A DNA stretch of 64,000 nucleotides from Colius striatus (GCF_028858725.1 NC_084773.1:2346350-2410349); one strand, 5' to 3'. Counted from the first letter of the stretch, positions 28,147-39,800 are shown. The notes: generated by a model not told the origin, from the sequence alone. A program made the numbers and translations.

Positions 28147-30175
28147 CTGTAAGGAAGAGGAGCAGAAAGCAGGGAGAAATGAATGTGGTTTAAAGCAACT
28201 GACAGTTTAGTCACGACTGAAAATGGATAGATTGTGTTTTGTTGGGGTTCTGTCTGGATCAGCAAGTAATAAGCTACTTACCTTAGTGAAACACTGAGAC
28301 AAAGCAGCAACCTCTGGAAAGTAGTTTTTAAATAAATAGCTCCATTAACTTTAAAACTCCATGAAAGTGGAAAACTAGGTTACTGCACAAGTTTCTGTAT
28401 AGCTTTAATGTCATTAATACAGGCTGTCCTCAAAAGGCAAGTAGTGTTCTTTTGAAAAGAGTATTTCCAGTTATGCTTTTTATGTCTTGCTCAGTAGAAG
28501 TGAGCAGAGAGCAGCTGCTGGTGGTCTAGAGCTCTGATCTTTGTCCTCCTTCAAATTCTTTCTGGGGCCTTTGCCTGGTGGCTTTGTGTCTGTGTCTGAT
28601 TTGCTTTCACTTTTCAAACTCAAACAGCAGAATTGGCTTTCCCCTGCCACGCTGGACATGTTGAAGATAAACAGCCAGCTCCTGCCACACAGAAGTCTCA
28701 AGCATGGAGCAGTGTTCTGGGAGTACTGTGTTGGTGTTAAATCCCACCTGATCAGACCTGCCAGATCAGCTGGTGAACTCAGCCCTGCAGTGCTTTGCCT
28801 GTTCTATGCTATTTCATACCAGAGTAATTTAACTGCTCTCTAGTAGGTGTGTGTTTCACTTGAGCCAATACAGCAGAAACAGAAACTGGCCCCAAAATTA
28901 ATGGGGCTCTGCACAGGAGCAAGAGACTATTCATCAGCCCGTCTGCAGAAGTGGCTCCAACTCTGGACTCAAAACACACTTCTGTTTCCAAGGCATTTAC
29001 AGCTGTGTCATTGCATGTGCTCATACAGGTAAGAATTCAAAAGTTCTTACTTTGTAAAAAACCCCACAAGGGTCCATAATTGGTATACAACTGACTGCTT
29101 GCACGTGCAATGGGAAAAGGAGCATTACACACTTTGCTGACTGATGCCTGGACATGCTCCTGTGCCCCCTGATGGAGGGGAACCTGCTTTAGCAGGGGGC
29201 TGGGCTGGATGAGCTCTGGAGGGCTACCACCACTCATCTGGGATTCTGTGACATCTACAATTTGAGCAGGGTGGTTTTCTGGGCATCCCATAGTGTCGCA
29301 CTGGTGAAAGTACATTTCTCCCTTAAGACTCGATGTGAATAAACTTTGCTCAAAAGTTAACGCCGGAGATGGATGAGCAACCCTCGGTCTGTGCCATACT
29401 CCTTCTACCGGTCAGTCTGGGGGCGGAGAGGTCACTGACACGGGATTTTCCGAGAGCTGTGTCTGTGCTGAGCTAGGCTTAATGGAGCCGAGCCGCGCCG
29501 GGCGATGCGGGCGGGACTCACCTGCAGCGCCAGGCACCGCGCGTCGCTGCTCTGCAGCGCGGCCCGCATGTCCTCCACCAGCTCCCGCAGGCTGCCGTTC
29601 TCCTCCTCCAGCTTGGCGATGCGGTCCTCCGCCTGCTCCAGCGCCACGATCTCCTCGTAGCACTCCCGCGAGCAGCGTCCCGCCGGCCGCCCCGCCGCCG
29701 CCTCCGTCCCGGGGCCGGGGCCCGGCGGGCGGCGGCGGCGGCGGGGGCTGCGCAGGCGGATCTGCGTCTCGATGTGCTCGCTCTCGCGGCCGAGCGGCAG
29801 GCGCGGCACGGCGCGGCGAGCGGCGCTGCCCGCCTCCGTGCTGAAGTAGCCGCAGAGGCGCGCGTGGAACTGGCGGAAGGTGAGCTCGGCCGACAGCCCG
29901 TCCCACAGCCCCGCGCACTCCTCGCGGTCCGCCGCCTCCTCCAGCCCCAGCACCTGGCACAGCGTGCGGAAGTCCTCGCCGGGGATCCTGCCCGCCCCGG
30001 CGCAGTCCAGGTGGTGGAAGATCTCCTGCAGGTACTGGTCCAGCCCGGTGGCCAGCACGACGATCTCGTTCTCCACGCCGCGGTCCAGCCCGTAGTGGTA
30101 GGCGAGGGCGCTCACCAGCCACTGCGTGCGGCGGGCCGGCCGCCCGTACGGGTCGCAGCCCTCCGGCGGCTCCAT
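27740..30175 (-). CDS. EFCC1: EFCC1, EF-hand and coiled-coil domain protein 1 (5' part, exons 1-2)
   Basis: This is the first 353 codons of EFCC1, read on the minus strand from two exons joined across a 1375-bp intron. I recognise the family from the N-terminal block [20 protein letters not shown], the following [20 protein letters not shown] segment, and the [20 protein letters not shown] block at the end of exon 1. From the protein: residues 40-110 hold a degenerate EF-hand region, 140-165 a basic then Gly/Pro/Ala-rich linker, and 171-218 plus most of exon 2 a long charged coiled coil. The family's function is poorly known. EF-hands suggest calcium sensing and the coiled coil suggests a scaffold or dimer, but both are inference. 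It lies head-to-head with CFAP92, as in human. The rest of the protein was not found in this window, so the entry is partial. Confidence 0.9.
28147..29521 (-). other. EFCC1: EFCC1 intron 1
   Basis: This is a 1375-bp GT/AG intron in phase 0. It holds one short CR1 3' end at about 29175-29252 and no other feature that I can support. Open frames inside it on both strands are short and unlike any family I know. Confidence 0.85.
29175..29252 (+). mobile_element. CR1 3' fragment in EFCC1 intron 1
   Basis: aacctgctttagcagggggc, ggctggatgagctctggagg and a gggattctgtgac tail. Diverged. Confidence 0.8.
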
Positions 30176-30420
30176 CGCGCCCGCCGGCCTCGGCCCCGCC
30201 GCTCCGCTCCGCCGGCAGCACCGTCCCGGCCGCCCCGCCGGGCCCCGCCCCGCCGCACCCCGGCCCGCCGGCCCGGGCACGCAGCGGCCGCCTCCCGGCG
30301 CGGGGCTTCCCGCATCCCCCGCGGCGGGGACCGGGTCGCTGGAGCCGCGGGGCGCGCCGCGCCGCTGCCACCCCGCGCCGTTCGGCCGTCAGGAAAAGGG
30401 GTTTCAGCCAAGCTTGAGCT
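29480..30420. promoter_or_regulatory. CpG island covering the EFCC1 promoter and exon 1
   Basis: About 900 bp of very high GC with dense CG dinucleotides, in strong contrast to the AT-rich flanks. It covers EFCC1 exon 1 and about 245 bp upstream of its ATG, where transcription probably starts. Long open frames on both strands here reflect base composition and are not extra genes. Whether the island also starts CFAP92 transcripts on the plus strand (a non-coding first exon spliced about 6 kb to the coding exon) cannot be decided from sequence. No convincing TATA box was seen. Confidence 0.8.
29522..30175 (-). CDS. EFCC1: EFCC1 exon 1, coding part (218 codons)
   Basis: The start is the ATG at 30175-30173, giving [10 protein letters not shown]. 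The frame is open 35 codons further upstream, but that stretch is low-complexity Ala/Gly/Pro/Arg typical of a CpG-island 5' UTR, so I chose the ATG that begins the recognisable family sequence. The exon ends CTGCAG at 29522 before a GTGAGT donor and is exactly 218 codons (phase 0). The EF-hand-like loop is at residues 57-68: D57, G62, I64 and a terminal D68 are present, but positions 3 and 5 are both Ala where Asp/Asn normally bind calcium. Residues 146-167 are very rich in Arg, Gly, Pro and Ala. Residues 171-218 form a charged heptad-like helix. GC content is far above that of the rest of the window. Confidence 0.92.
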
Positions 30421-30500
30421 CGGAGTTAGCGCCAAACTCCTGGGCTGGTTTCTTTCAGGTTCAGTAGTAAAACATTTGCCCTGTCTCCCACAGCATCCTC

Positions 30501-30778
30501 GGCTGTACTCAGTGATGGCCGATGGTAGGACAAGGGGCAACGGGTACAAGCTGGAACAGAAGAGGTTCCAAAGAAACACAAGGAAAAACTTCACTGTGAG
30601 GGTGATGAAGCACTGGAAGAGCCTGTCCAGGTGGTCTGTGGAGTCTCCTTCTCTGGAGACATTCCAAACCCACCTCGATGAGTTCCTGTGTGCCCTACTC
30701 TAGGTGGCCCTGCTCTGGTAGGGAAGTTGCACTGGATGAGCTTTTGATGTCCCTCCCAACCCTTGAGATTCTGTGATG
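30501..30778 (+). mobile_element. CR1 LINE 3' fragment
   Basis: From ctcagtgatggcc and caagctggaacagaagagg through tctctggagacattcc to the gagattctgtgatg tail. It lies just upstream of the EFCC1 CpG island relative to EFCC1 transcription. Confidence 0.95.
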
Positions 30779-33700
30779 CTGTTTTAGCATCAGCAAAATG
30801 ACAGTGCCACAGAATCCAGGTTTGATAAGTACTGCTTGTGAAGGAGTGGTCCCACTAAATGAATGAAACTTGTGTGCTTAAAAGTTGATCATCTTCCTGT
30901 TCACTCAGGCTTTTCCACCTGTGTAGCTGTGCTGTCTTTATGGCATCAGTGTGTATTTTTTGTCTGTGGTGAAGATGGATCAATGTGAGACTGGTTCAAA
31001 TGACCAAGCTTTCCAAAGCAGTGATTTTTGCCCTTTGTGCCTATGGAGTGGGACCTGCATTGCTGAATGCAGCTGCAGCCAGGGAGCAGCACAAGCAAGG
31101 CTGCTGCACTGGCAGGGCCATGCCAGAGCCAGAGGTGACCCCTGATGCCAGCCCTGCCCGAGGTCTGGCTAGAATGACAAAGCTGGGGTGCTGCTAACAG
31201 GCTCCATTGACAGCACCAGACAAGGCATGGTGGTGATCCAGGTCTGGAGCCATCCAAGGAGTCCTGGCAACAGCAGTGGCAAGGGCTGGTAGAAAGACTA
31301 CAGTGCAGGTCCAAGGTCCATCTAGTAGACTGGGAAGGGACTAGAGGCAAGTACACCTACAGCATCCCTCAGGGAAAGACAGGAGGCTCAGCATTGGGTG
31401 CAAGTGGTGCTCTTGGGCAGGAGGTGTGGATGGGGGTCTCACCTGCAGTTGTTCAGGACAGGTAAGGCCTGCAGGTGTACACAGATGCTGCTTTTACTTC
31501 CCTCAGTTGTGTGTGAATGTCAACTGACTTGTGTGTGCTGTGCAGCACCAAGTAAAAGCATCCTTTCAAAGGCTGTTGACCTTGCCAAAAATAAGGTTTC
31601 TGATTGTTTCTGTGGTGGGTTGGCAATATTAAAGGCTGTCTGCTGAAGACCTTTGTTCAGTTTTTATGTTACAAGACATGGGTTCTCCAGGGTGCTTGGT
31701 TTTCCTCAGGATTAGCCATCCTGTTCCCAAGGGCTGAGTTTTTTTCCACCAGTGATCTTCTGTGTATTTATTATCTGAAGTGGTAGTGTGCAGTCATTAA
31801 AAATGTCCTGTCCAGCTCATGGATTTACATCAGGGTTTGGTTTTTTTGCATTCTTGCACCTTTAAAGAGTGTTTGTCCCATTTTCCTTTTGTTTGAAGTG
31901 ACCCATGGCTTGTAACTTACACCTTTGATTGACTTGAGGAGGGACTGGGTGAACTGGATGCATATATATTTCTCATTCACTCTCACAGCATGCATACCTG
32001 CAAAACTTCTGCTTTTCTTAGGCAGGCAGTGTTATTAATGCAAGTAATTGCCTTTGAGTCAAAATGACCTTGTAATGCAGTGCCAGAGAGAGACAGGAAA
32101 GACAAACCCCTAAACCTTGACTGTTTGCATGTAAATCCCCATCTGTTGTCCACACATCAAACCTGAAACTGACCCCAAACACAAACTAAAGCATCAAGGC
32201 CATGGAGTTGGACAATGCAACAATCTCAACTTGTTTTGGTCTAGCTAGTTCAATTGCAAAAGTATTTATCAGGTGGAAATAATTGATTTAAAGCTGCTGG
32301 GATCTTTACCAGGTTTATAGCATCAAGGCCCTGGAGTTAGACAGTGCAACAATCTCAACTTGTCAGTGTAAATTGCACTTTAGCACCCGTGGTTTCCAGT
32401 TGGGTTTCTTGCTGGTGGTTCTGGCTAGAGAGAAGCATCACTTTACAGACTTTAACTGGGGAGCACTTGGGCCTCTGTGGAATTCCTTGTTGCCCAGGTG
32501 CTGGCCTACTGGTTTGAAAGAGCCAAGGACAGTAATGGCATGACAAATCTTTGTTGTTCTATGTTATCATTGTAAGAAGTAAATGAGAATGTCAGAATGG
32601 TCAATTCATGGTCGCTCAAGTTTCATCTCTGAAAGAAAGCAGATACTTCATACCACCAAGATACCCCAAACCATTGCCTGCTGAACCCTGTTTTGTGTTT
32701 CAGGAAAAGCTCTGACTGCTGGGCAGTTAAGTTTTGCAATAGGGTTTCTTAATAAAACCCAACCCAATCCTTGTATTAAGTATTTAAGGATGAGCTCTTT
32801 GCCAAGTTGTCCAGAGTTCTGGTAGTGCAGCATAAAAGTGTCTTGAAGGAGTCCAAAATGTAATTGAATGTCCCTGTCTGTCATGTAGCTCAGCTCCTGC
32901 CTGCAGCTTTGCTTTAACACTTATACAGATGCATATGTCCAGTGAGTGTGCAGGTAATACTGATACACTGTGCAAAGGGCTCTAATGATGTTCCAGATGT
33001 TTAGCAGCATGAAGAGCATGTTGGGTGGACATAGGAGAGAGTTTCAGTGAATGATACAGGGAATCTGGGTAAGTCTCTGTATGTAAAGGAAATAACTGTC
33101 TTAAAAAAGGACAAAACCTGGTGTCTGGAGTCTCTCTTGCTGTAGAGCTGATGGGAAACCACTGGGGTCAAGAGAAGACCTCATTTAACTGCAGCTTGGC
33201 TTTTATACTGAGTGATATTCCTAACGAGATTGTGGTCTTTCCCTTGGTGTAAGCTGTTGAAAGGGAATAAACAACGTGTTACGTAGTCTGCAGAGGAAAC
33301 AGCTGCAGCTTTCTGAATAACCAGGTGTTGTATTTGACATTTCTTAGCTGTTCAGCATCTGGAACAGTTTTTTAGGGTCTTCTATAGTAATTAGAAAAGA
33401 GAAATCTACTTCTTTCAGCTTTTAGTTAGAGGTGCTCGTGGGGTGAATGTTTCTGCTTTTTTAATGAACAGGTTTTGGAGTAAATGGAGGAGGAAAATTG
33501 GAAATTCACAATAGGATGAGAGCAGAATTTAGCTGTAGTGCTCCAGTCAATGTCAGCCCTGGCTTCTTGTCTCTAGCTGCCAAGTTTGCCAGCAGTCCCT
33601 GTGCAGGCTGTGGGTAGCAGATGGGATCTGAGACTCTGCTACAAGGTTTGACTCCTGTTAAGAGTGTGCATCTAAATTACTTTGGAAAAGCATTTTCTTT

Positions 33701-34340
33701 CCAAAACATTGATTCCATCTTAATTTCTGCTGCTAGACTGTAGATTCTTAGGATAATTGTTTATTATTTAGCCTTTCCAGAGCACTTTTCCCCTTGTGTA
33801 TTCCTAAATACTAGAGATTGCTGTGCCTATGTGTACAACTGAAGTAAAGGAGGTTACACTGACTGTAAGGAGCAGATGCAAGGAGGGTGATGGAAGCTTC
33901 AGCCCTGGTGTTTTCTGTCTGTTTAGCCATTCTTATGATATTTAGAACCTGAAATCCCTGGAAAATCAGGCTCAATTTACTTATGGGTAAACCAGAGAGT
34001 GTACAGGCTCCCAAAATGGCACACTGCACAGAAGGCTGCATAGAGTTAGATGACATAAAGCATGTGAGTGTCCACTGCTCCTTCTTGTTTTGAGGTTTCA
34101 TGCACAGCCTCAAGACTTTGCCTGAACAGAGACAAGTGATGAGTATGACCTTATGGCCTGCTGGTTTGAGATCTGGCAGCAAGTGGGGAGTGTGTATCCC
34201 ATTTGCTGAGAGTCTTTATCCACTTTTAATAAACCATGATAGATCTTAAGGCTTTATTTTCCTACAGAGCTCAGCAAATCACACAGCACTGCTGCCTCAG
34301 CAGAAAGAGTGGAAAATGTCCTGTACTCTGCTTGACATCT
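30779..34340. other. Intergenic DNA between EFCC1 and CFAP92
   Basis: No exon recognised. 31030-31400 is GC-richer and C/A/G-repetitive in style, with frames open on both strands, and may be an unclassified dispersed repeat. 32190-32363 holds a spaced direct repeat. The rest is plain AT-rich sequence. Confidence 0.55.
32190..32363. repeat. Spaced 45-bp direct repeat (129-bp period)
   Basis: The segment beginning agcatcaaggcc and ending aatctcaacttgt occurs at 32190-32234 and again at 32319-32363 with three substitutions. The 84 bp between them is unrelated. This could be two diverged units of a longer local duplication. Confidence 0.85.
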
Positions 34341-34558
34341 AGCTCTGATGGGTCCAGCCCTGATGGGTCCAGCCCTGATGGTTCCAGCCCTGATGGTTCC
34401 AGCCCTGATGGTCCCAGCCCTGATGGTCCCAGCCCTCATGGTTCCAGCCCTCATGGTTCCAGCCCTGATGGTCCAGCTCTGATGGTCCCAGCCCTGATGG
34501 TCCAGCCCTGATGGTTCCAGCCCTGATGGTTCCAGCCCTGATGGTCCAGCCCTGACGA
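34341..34558. repeat. 15-bp tandem repeat (about 15 units)
   Basis: Units of the form agccctgatggttcc, some 14 bp, repeat for about 218 bp between EFCC1 and CFAP92. The plus strand reads Ser-Ser-Pro-Asp-Gly repeats and the minus strand is also open through it, which explains long open frames here on both strands. I see no evidence for a gene. Confidence 0.93.
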
Positions 34559-36668
34559 TTAGCTGAAGTTGGCTTCTGGTAGTCAGAAGGTGCAAGTGCA
34601 GCAAGTCCTTAGGGAAAGGCAGAAGCAAAGATGGTTTCCTGCCTTCTGGGAAAGTGTGGAGGGTTTGGAACTGGATGTCCTGGGGAGGGTATGACAGACT
34701 GTCCACAGCCTTTTCTTTCCTTACAACTGTGTTTAAAAGGGAAGAGTTGCAGTTTGGATGCAGCCCAGCCTTGTAGGTACCCTGCCAGTGCAGTGACAGC
34801 GCTTTTGATTTGAGTGCTAGAGGGAGAAGGCAGACATCTAGGATTTGGGTCTTGTCTAGCATAGGTGTGAAAGGAGCAATGAACTGTTGAATCATTTTAA
34901 TATTTGAATCCTTCTGAGCTTTTGTGTGCTTTTCAGTTTCTTATGAAAAATTGTAGTGCTTTCATTGTGTTTTTCTGAAGGAGATTTACCAAAGCCTGTG
35001 CATGGAGGCAGTGGCAGGTGCAGGAAGGCCCATGGGGATCTATATATTCTTTCATTCATAGAATACACCCTGACATTCTGAAGCTTTTATCCAACAAGAA
35101 CGTGTTTCATGACAATCTTGTTTTATCCCATTGGCATTTTAATTTCCACTCAGCTGCTTTTTCACAGACAATTGAGATGTCAGCCTGAGTTCCTAATGAT
35201 GGGTTGTGAGACATAATCATGTGGGAAAACACAGGGAACCAAAACCTGTGAAATGAATCACCCCACCCTTCTTCACCCCCCTTGTGTGAAATATTGTCAG
35301 ACTAAATGGACTAAAGCAGAATGGAGTATCGAGCTGTTTGTATGAAAAATGGGACGTGTGATTTGTGCAAGATGACAAAGTGCTTAATTCTTTTTGGTAT
35401 ATGATTGTTGAACTAATCCTGCAATGGTGTTGCTACAGGCTAAGGAAGGGGAGTTTGAGACATAAGTTGTGTGTATATGTTAGCTGTAGTTCAGGCAATC
35501 TGAGTCTCTGAAAAGGGAGGTGGTGAACAACTAATGTGCCTGAGTTCACACTGCAGTTTACTGTTCAAATAATCCCACGTTACTGTCTCAGAAAAGCATA
35601 TCTCTATTTGTTCCTGTCTGGTTCGGTCTTATTTCTGCTGCATCATTTGGATGGCTGTTCTTCTCAAATTACTGAACAGTGAACAAGTTTAGGCATTTTC
35701 TCAGTTTGTTAGCTGCATGCCTAATTGATTGCATACTACTGATTGTAGAAAATTCTTGTCTCATTCCTTTGCCCAGTCTTCCATAAATATATTAACCCTG
35801 TTCAAGGCCACAAAGACAAATACATCCAGTGGGAAAAGAAATAAGTATTGCAAATGCTTGCAAGGGAATGTGATTGGATTGATTTGTTTGCTTTAGTCCT
35901 AGGTGTCTCTGGCAATGCTTACTGAATTTCCAGATTCAACCCTTTCCTAAGAGTCCATGTCCTGGTCAGGCCACAGCTCTGGCTGCTGGGAGGAGGCTGT
36001 GCTCTCCCTGGTCCTGAGTATGGGAAGGGCTGGGGGCTCGGGGAGCAGGGCTGGGGCTTGGGGAGCAGGGCTGGGGGCTTGGGGAGCAGGGCTGGGGGCT
36101 CAGAGAGCGGGGCTGGGTGCTTGAGGAGCCAGGCTGGCAGCTTGGAGAGCGGCAGCCTCCGGCAGCGAGGGCCTGTAGCCAAGGGCTACGGGAGGCCGTT
36201 GGTGCAGGTGCCTGGTCCCCAGGGCTTGGGCAGTAGGGCCTCCCCTGCCTTCCTGAAGGGAAGCTCCTCTCCTGACTCAGCTGTCCCCTGCAGTTAGGCA
36301 AGAACCAGTGGGTTACAGCCTTGGGTGACATCCCCCCTCATCACTCTTTGGAGCCTTGTGTTGCTGTTTGCTGAACACGCCGTCACCTGGCTGGTCCCAT
36401 GGAGACTGGTGAGTGGGTTGTCCCTGCTCCTAAAATGAATTTGTTGGGTATATGTGTTACGTGCTTTGAAATGGAGTTTTTGGACCTCCTTACTCTACCC
36501 TTCCTTGCTCCTGCTTTGGCTGTGGTAGGGACTTGTATTTCAGCACTAAAATAAAGCTGTTTGTGTGGTTCTGTAGCCTTTGAGTCCACCGTCTGACTGT
36601 ACGAGAGAGCAACGCAACGGTAGGAGAGTTCAAAGGCAGTGGGAGAAGAGGAAGATGACAAAGAAGAG
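34559..36668. other. Upstream region of CFAP92
   Basis: Contains the 21-bp G-rich repeat at 36027-36152 inside a GC-richer block (about 35960-36300). The 5' UTR of the first coding exon probably lies within the last few hundred bases before 36669. A good acceptor-like site, gtgtggttctgtag, ends at 36578 and could join a non-coding upstream exon. No TATA box or full RFX X-box was seen. Confidence 0.5.
36027..36152. repeat. 21-bp G-rich tandem repeat (about 6 units)
   Basis: Units near gggctgggggcttggggagca, 20-22 bp, become more diverged toward the right. It lies about 500 bp upstream of the first CFAP92 coding exon. The minus-strand frames through it read Pro/Leu/Ser-rich peptides by composition only. 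Runs of G on the plus strand could form G-quadruplex structures (inference). Confidence 0.85.
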
Positions 36669-36867
36669 ATGACAGACCCAAACACAATGTGCCCTGAAGG
36701 CACTTTTGAAGCTGAAACCCAAGAGGTGCCTGTGAGTGCTGGATGTCCGGCCGCCGTGGGTGAAGGCCGCAGGCTCCCTCCCCAGGAAAGCTCGGCGGCA
36801 CTGGATGGCTCCCATACTGTCACCTGCACACTCACAGCCTCTCTAGCTGTCCCTGCCCTGCCTGCAG
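36669..36867 (+). CDS. CFAP92: CFAP92 exon 1 (first coding exon seen)
   Basis: I chose the ATG at 36669 because an in-frame TAG lies at 36621 and no ATG falls between them. The exon encodes an acidic, poorly conserved N-terminus ([20 protein letters not shown]) and then [17 protein letters not shown], which looks like the start of a beta-rich domain. It ends GCAG before gtcagt, phase 1. Alternatives: translation could start at the second ATG (36687), or an upstream coding exon could splice in at the CAG ending at 36639, although that acceptor lacks a pyrimidine tract. Confidence 0.7.
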
Positions 36868-39800
36868 GTCAGTACCTCACACAGCTGTCCCTAAGAACCC
36901 TTCTTTTCATACTTCATCACTTTGAGTGGCAGAGTCCTCAATGGCTTAAGGAGATAATGCTAGAAAAGGCGTTCATTAATTTGAACTTCCCTGGGCAGAT
37001 TCCTCAAGAAAATGGCAGAGTGATGGTCACTGCTGACTGGAAACCTGTCCAGACTCCTCAGTAGTCACAGTTATTCAGGCTGATGATCTTGGCTGGTGCT
37101 TATTAATCATATATTAATCTAATAATGAAAGTAAAGGGTAGTCTTTGACATATACACTTGCATAGTCATGACTTTGGGTAGCTTAAAGGTGGTGTTGCCA
37201 TTTTAGGGGAAGGTAGCAGCTGTTCAGCAGCTGAGCTGTGATTCTCCTGTGGCTCAGGGGTGTTGGGGTATAGCAGGAGCTGCTTCCTCTGAGCAGTGTT
37301 CAACTGTGCTCTATGGAAGTTCCCTGGGTAGCAGGAAGTATGTTCCTTGGGGACTGCAGCCACTGATGTCATGCTGCAGGAAGAGAGGGTGAAGAGGGGA
37401 GTTCCAGGAATTTTATGGGCTATTACAGTAGTTAAACCTAGATTGAGAACTTCAGGTTTGCACACGGGGATAAGAGTTTCGTGTTCACAAGTCATCTGTG
37501 TTCAGTCATTTTCCACTTGTCCCAGTGGAATGCCTGTTACCATTTGCTCATTGCAGAGAGCATTAATTCCCCACTGAAAGTATCCGCTTTGATAACATTT
37601 AATGCTTCCACATAATTCTGATATTCTCTCTAGGACAAAAGCAGAAGAAACCCAATCCCCCTCATAAAGGAGGAAAGAGAATACACGATGAATCAGGAAC
37701 TGTAGCAAGAACTCATCGTTGCTATCACATTGAGTACTTCCTTCTACCAGACGACCTCGTACCTAGAAAACTGGATTTGATGTTGTCTGGGATGGTTGCA
37801 AAACTATTTACAGAATCTAGTTCCAAGGTAAAAGGATAAAGCTAAGTAATCCCAAATGTCCTATATAGAAAGTAGGAGAATGTTTTCAGGTAGTTGCATA
37901 TTGTTTTAACAGCTGCTTCAGCCTTGTTTGCACACACAGATACAGAACAAATATCAAGGACAGAACTTGCCTCTGCTAATAGAAGTTTATGCCTCTGATT
38001 TTTCTTGAGGAGAAGAAGATTTTTAAGGGACTTGGAGAATTTAGCAAGTTGTGTTTTGTTTAGGCTCATGTCTAACTGAATCCTCCACATTCAAATCCAG
38101 GGACCTGGAAAACAGATATGTAACCTTTTGAGTGCACCTTTGGTAAGAAATCCTTTCTAAAGAGGTGAAGCTAAACATTTGAAGCTAAAAATTATTAGTT
38201 TGATTTTCTTTTGAGAGAGAGTGTTGGTTTTAAAGCAACCTGGATACTCTCAGGTTTTGTCCTCTTTGATTGCTTTACGCTTCTCCTGAGCATCAGCACG
38301 ATATTGAACGAGCCAAGTTGCTGGTTAACATGTGGTATATTGTCATCGGTGATAAGTGTTTTGTTCTTACAGTTTACCACCACATTCCTGTGAAGTTTAG
38401 TCATCCTTTAATTTCATAAATAGCAATTCAGCATTTTAAAGTGTGTATATTTGCTTTTACAGTATTCTGTTAGGTCTTCAATCCACTATTTCACGCTGAG
38501 CAACAGCTTAATTGCTGCTCGTTCTTACCTCAGGTTTTCATACCAGAACTTGACTTAGTATAAGAATACTTTGAATCCAGCAAAATATGCTGCTCTTACA
38601 CAGCAAGGGGGGTGAGGAGGGCATGTAAGAGCCAGCACAAGCTGGAGAAATAAGACACTTTGAGAGCAGTGGGGATAGTGGCCAGCATGTGAATATAAGT
38701 TCAGCACTGCTGGTCAGCTCCTGGAAAGGTTTTCATCTCTTGTTTTAATAGGCTGTTACACCATGGTTGGAAAATGACAAGCTGTGGATATCGTGGAGCC
38801 ATAGTGTTGATATCAATGTCACTAATGAGTATCTAATAAAACTACAAGATCACAAAATCACTTTAAAAATCTGGAATACCAAGGACAAAGTTGCCTCAAA
38901 TGCAAAGCTTAGTAAATCAAACACAGTTTCTTCACTAGAAGGGGATGCAGAGGCTGTTGGTAAGTCTAATGCAAACAAGCACGTTATAAAACATACCTTG
39001 AAATTGTGACTGCACCTGTTGGAAAGTTATTGTTGAGATTATTTGGCATTCATATGTCATTCATACTAAAATAATTCCTGCTTGTTGATGTTTCAGTGAA
39101 TGCATGAGTTCTGGAAAATGTTGGTGGCAGGAAAAGATAAACAGGCCTATAATCTGAGAACTAGTGAGTGATTTGAAGCTGTTGGCTAGTAATGAATGCA
39201 TTCATCTTTGCAAAGATGGGTCTTCTTTTTGTTGTCCTGAGAAGAAGCCAAACTTGTACAGCCATGCTGTTATGCTGTGCATCTTTGCCTTTCTGTGACC
39301 TGATCTAGGTGGGACCTGCTTCTGCAGGGGGGTTGGACTGGATGATCTCTAAAGGTCCCTTCCAACCCCCCACCATTCTGTGATTCATCTTCTGCCCCTT
39401 CTTGTCTCCCACAACCCCATGACTTGAATCTGTCCCTAAATTTTGGCCATGCTAGCTTGAAGATCAGTGGTTTCAAAGGCAGTTATTTTATAATTTATAG
39501 CTAATTTTTGATAGTCAAGTTAGAGACCTTATTGGGGCTCTTACAAACAAGTATGAAATGAGATCTTGGTCTTTAAATACCAGAGAACCAAGCATGAGAT
39601 GAAACCTGTAGGAAATGGAGTGTCTTTTGTTCTGATGTCTTGAAACTACTGCTCAAATTAATTTTCCTACTAAAATATGCATAATTTGCTAGTAAAATGC
39701 TGTGATTGTTCTCTCTTTCCCATGTGTGCTAGTGGGTGGACATTTGGTGAGGTTCTGAGGTTCCAAATGCCAGTTAATACAGGGCTGGGTTTCTTTTGAT

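Noticed and set aside
29774-30703. 309-codon plus-strand and 319-codon minus-strand frames over the CpG island
   Set aside because: They are stop-poor because of high GC. The minus-strand frame that encodes EFCC1 has family motifs; these frames are Ala/Arg/Pro/Gly runs without motifs.
36608-36620. RFX X-box half-site (agcaac) upstream of CFAP92
   Set aside because: Only one half-site is present, without the partner GTNRCC at the right spacing. Not enough to call a ciliary promoter element.
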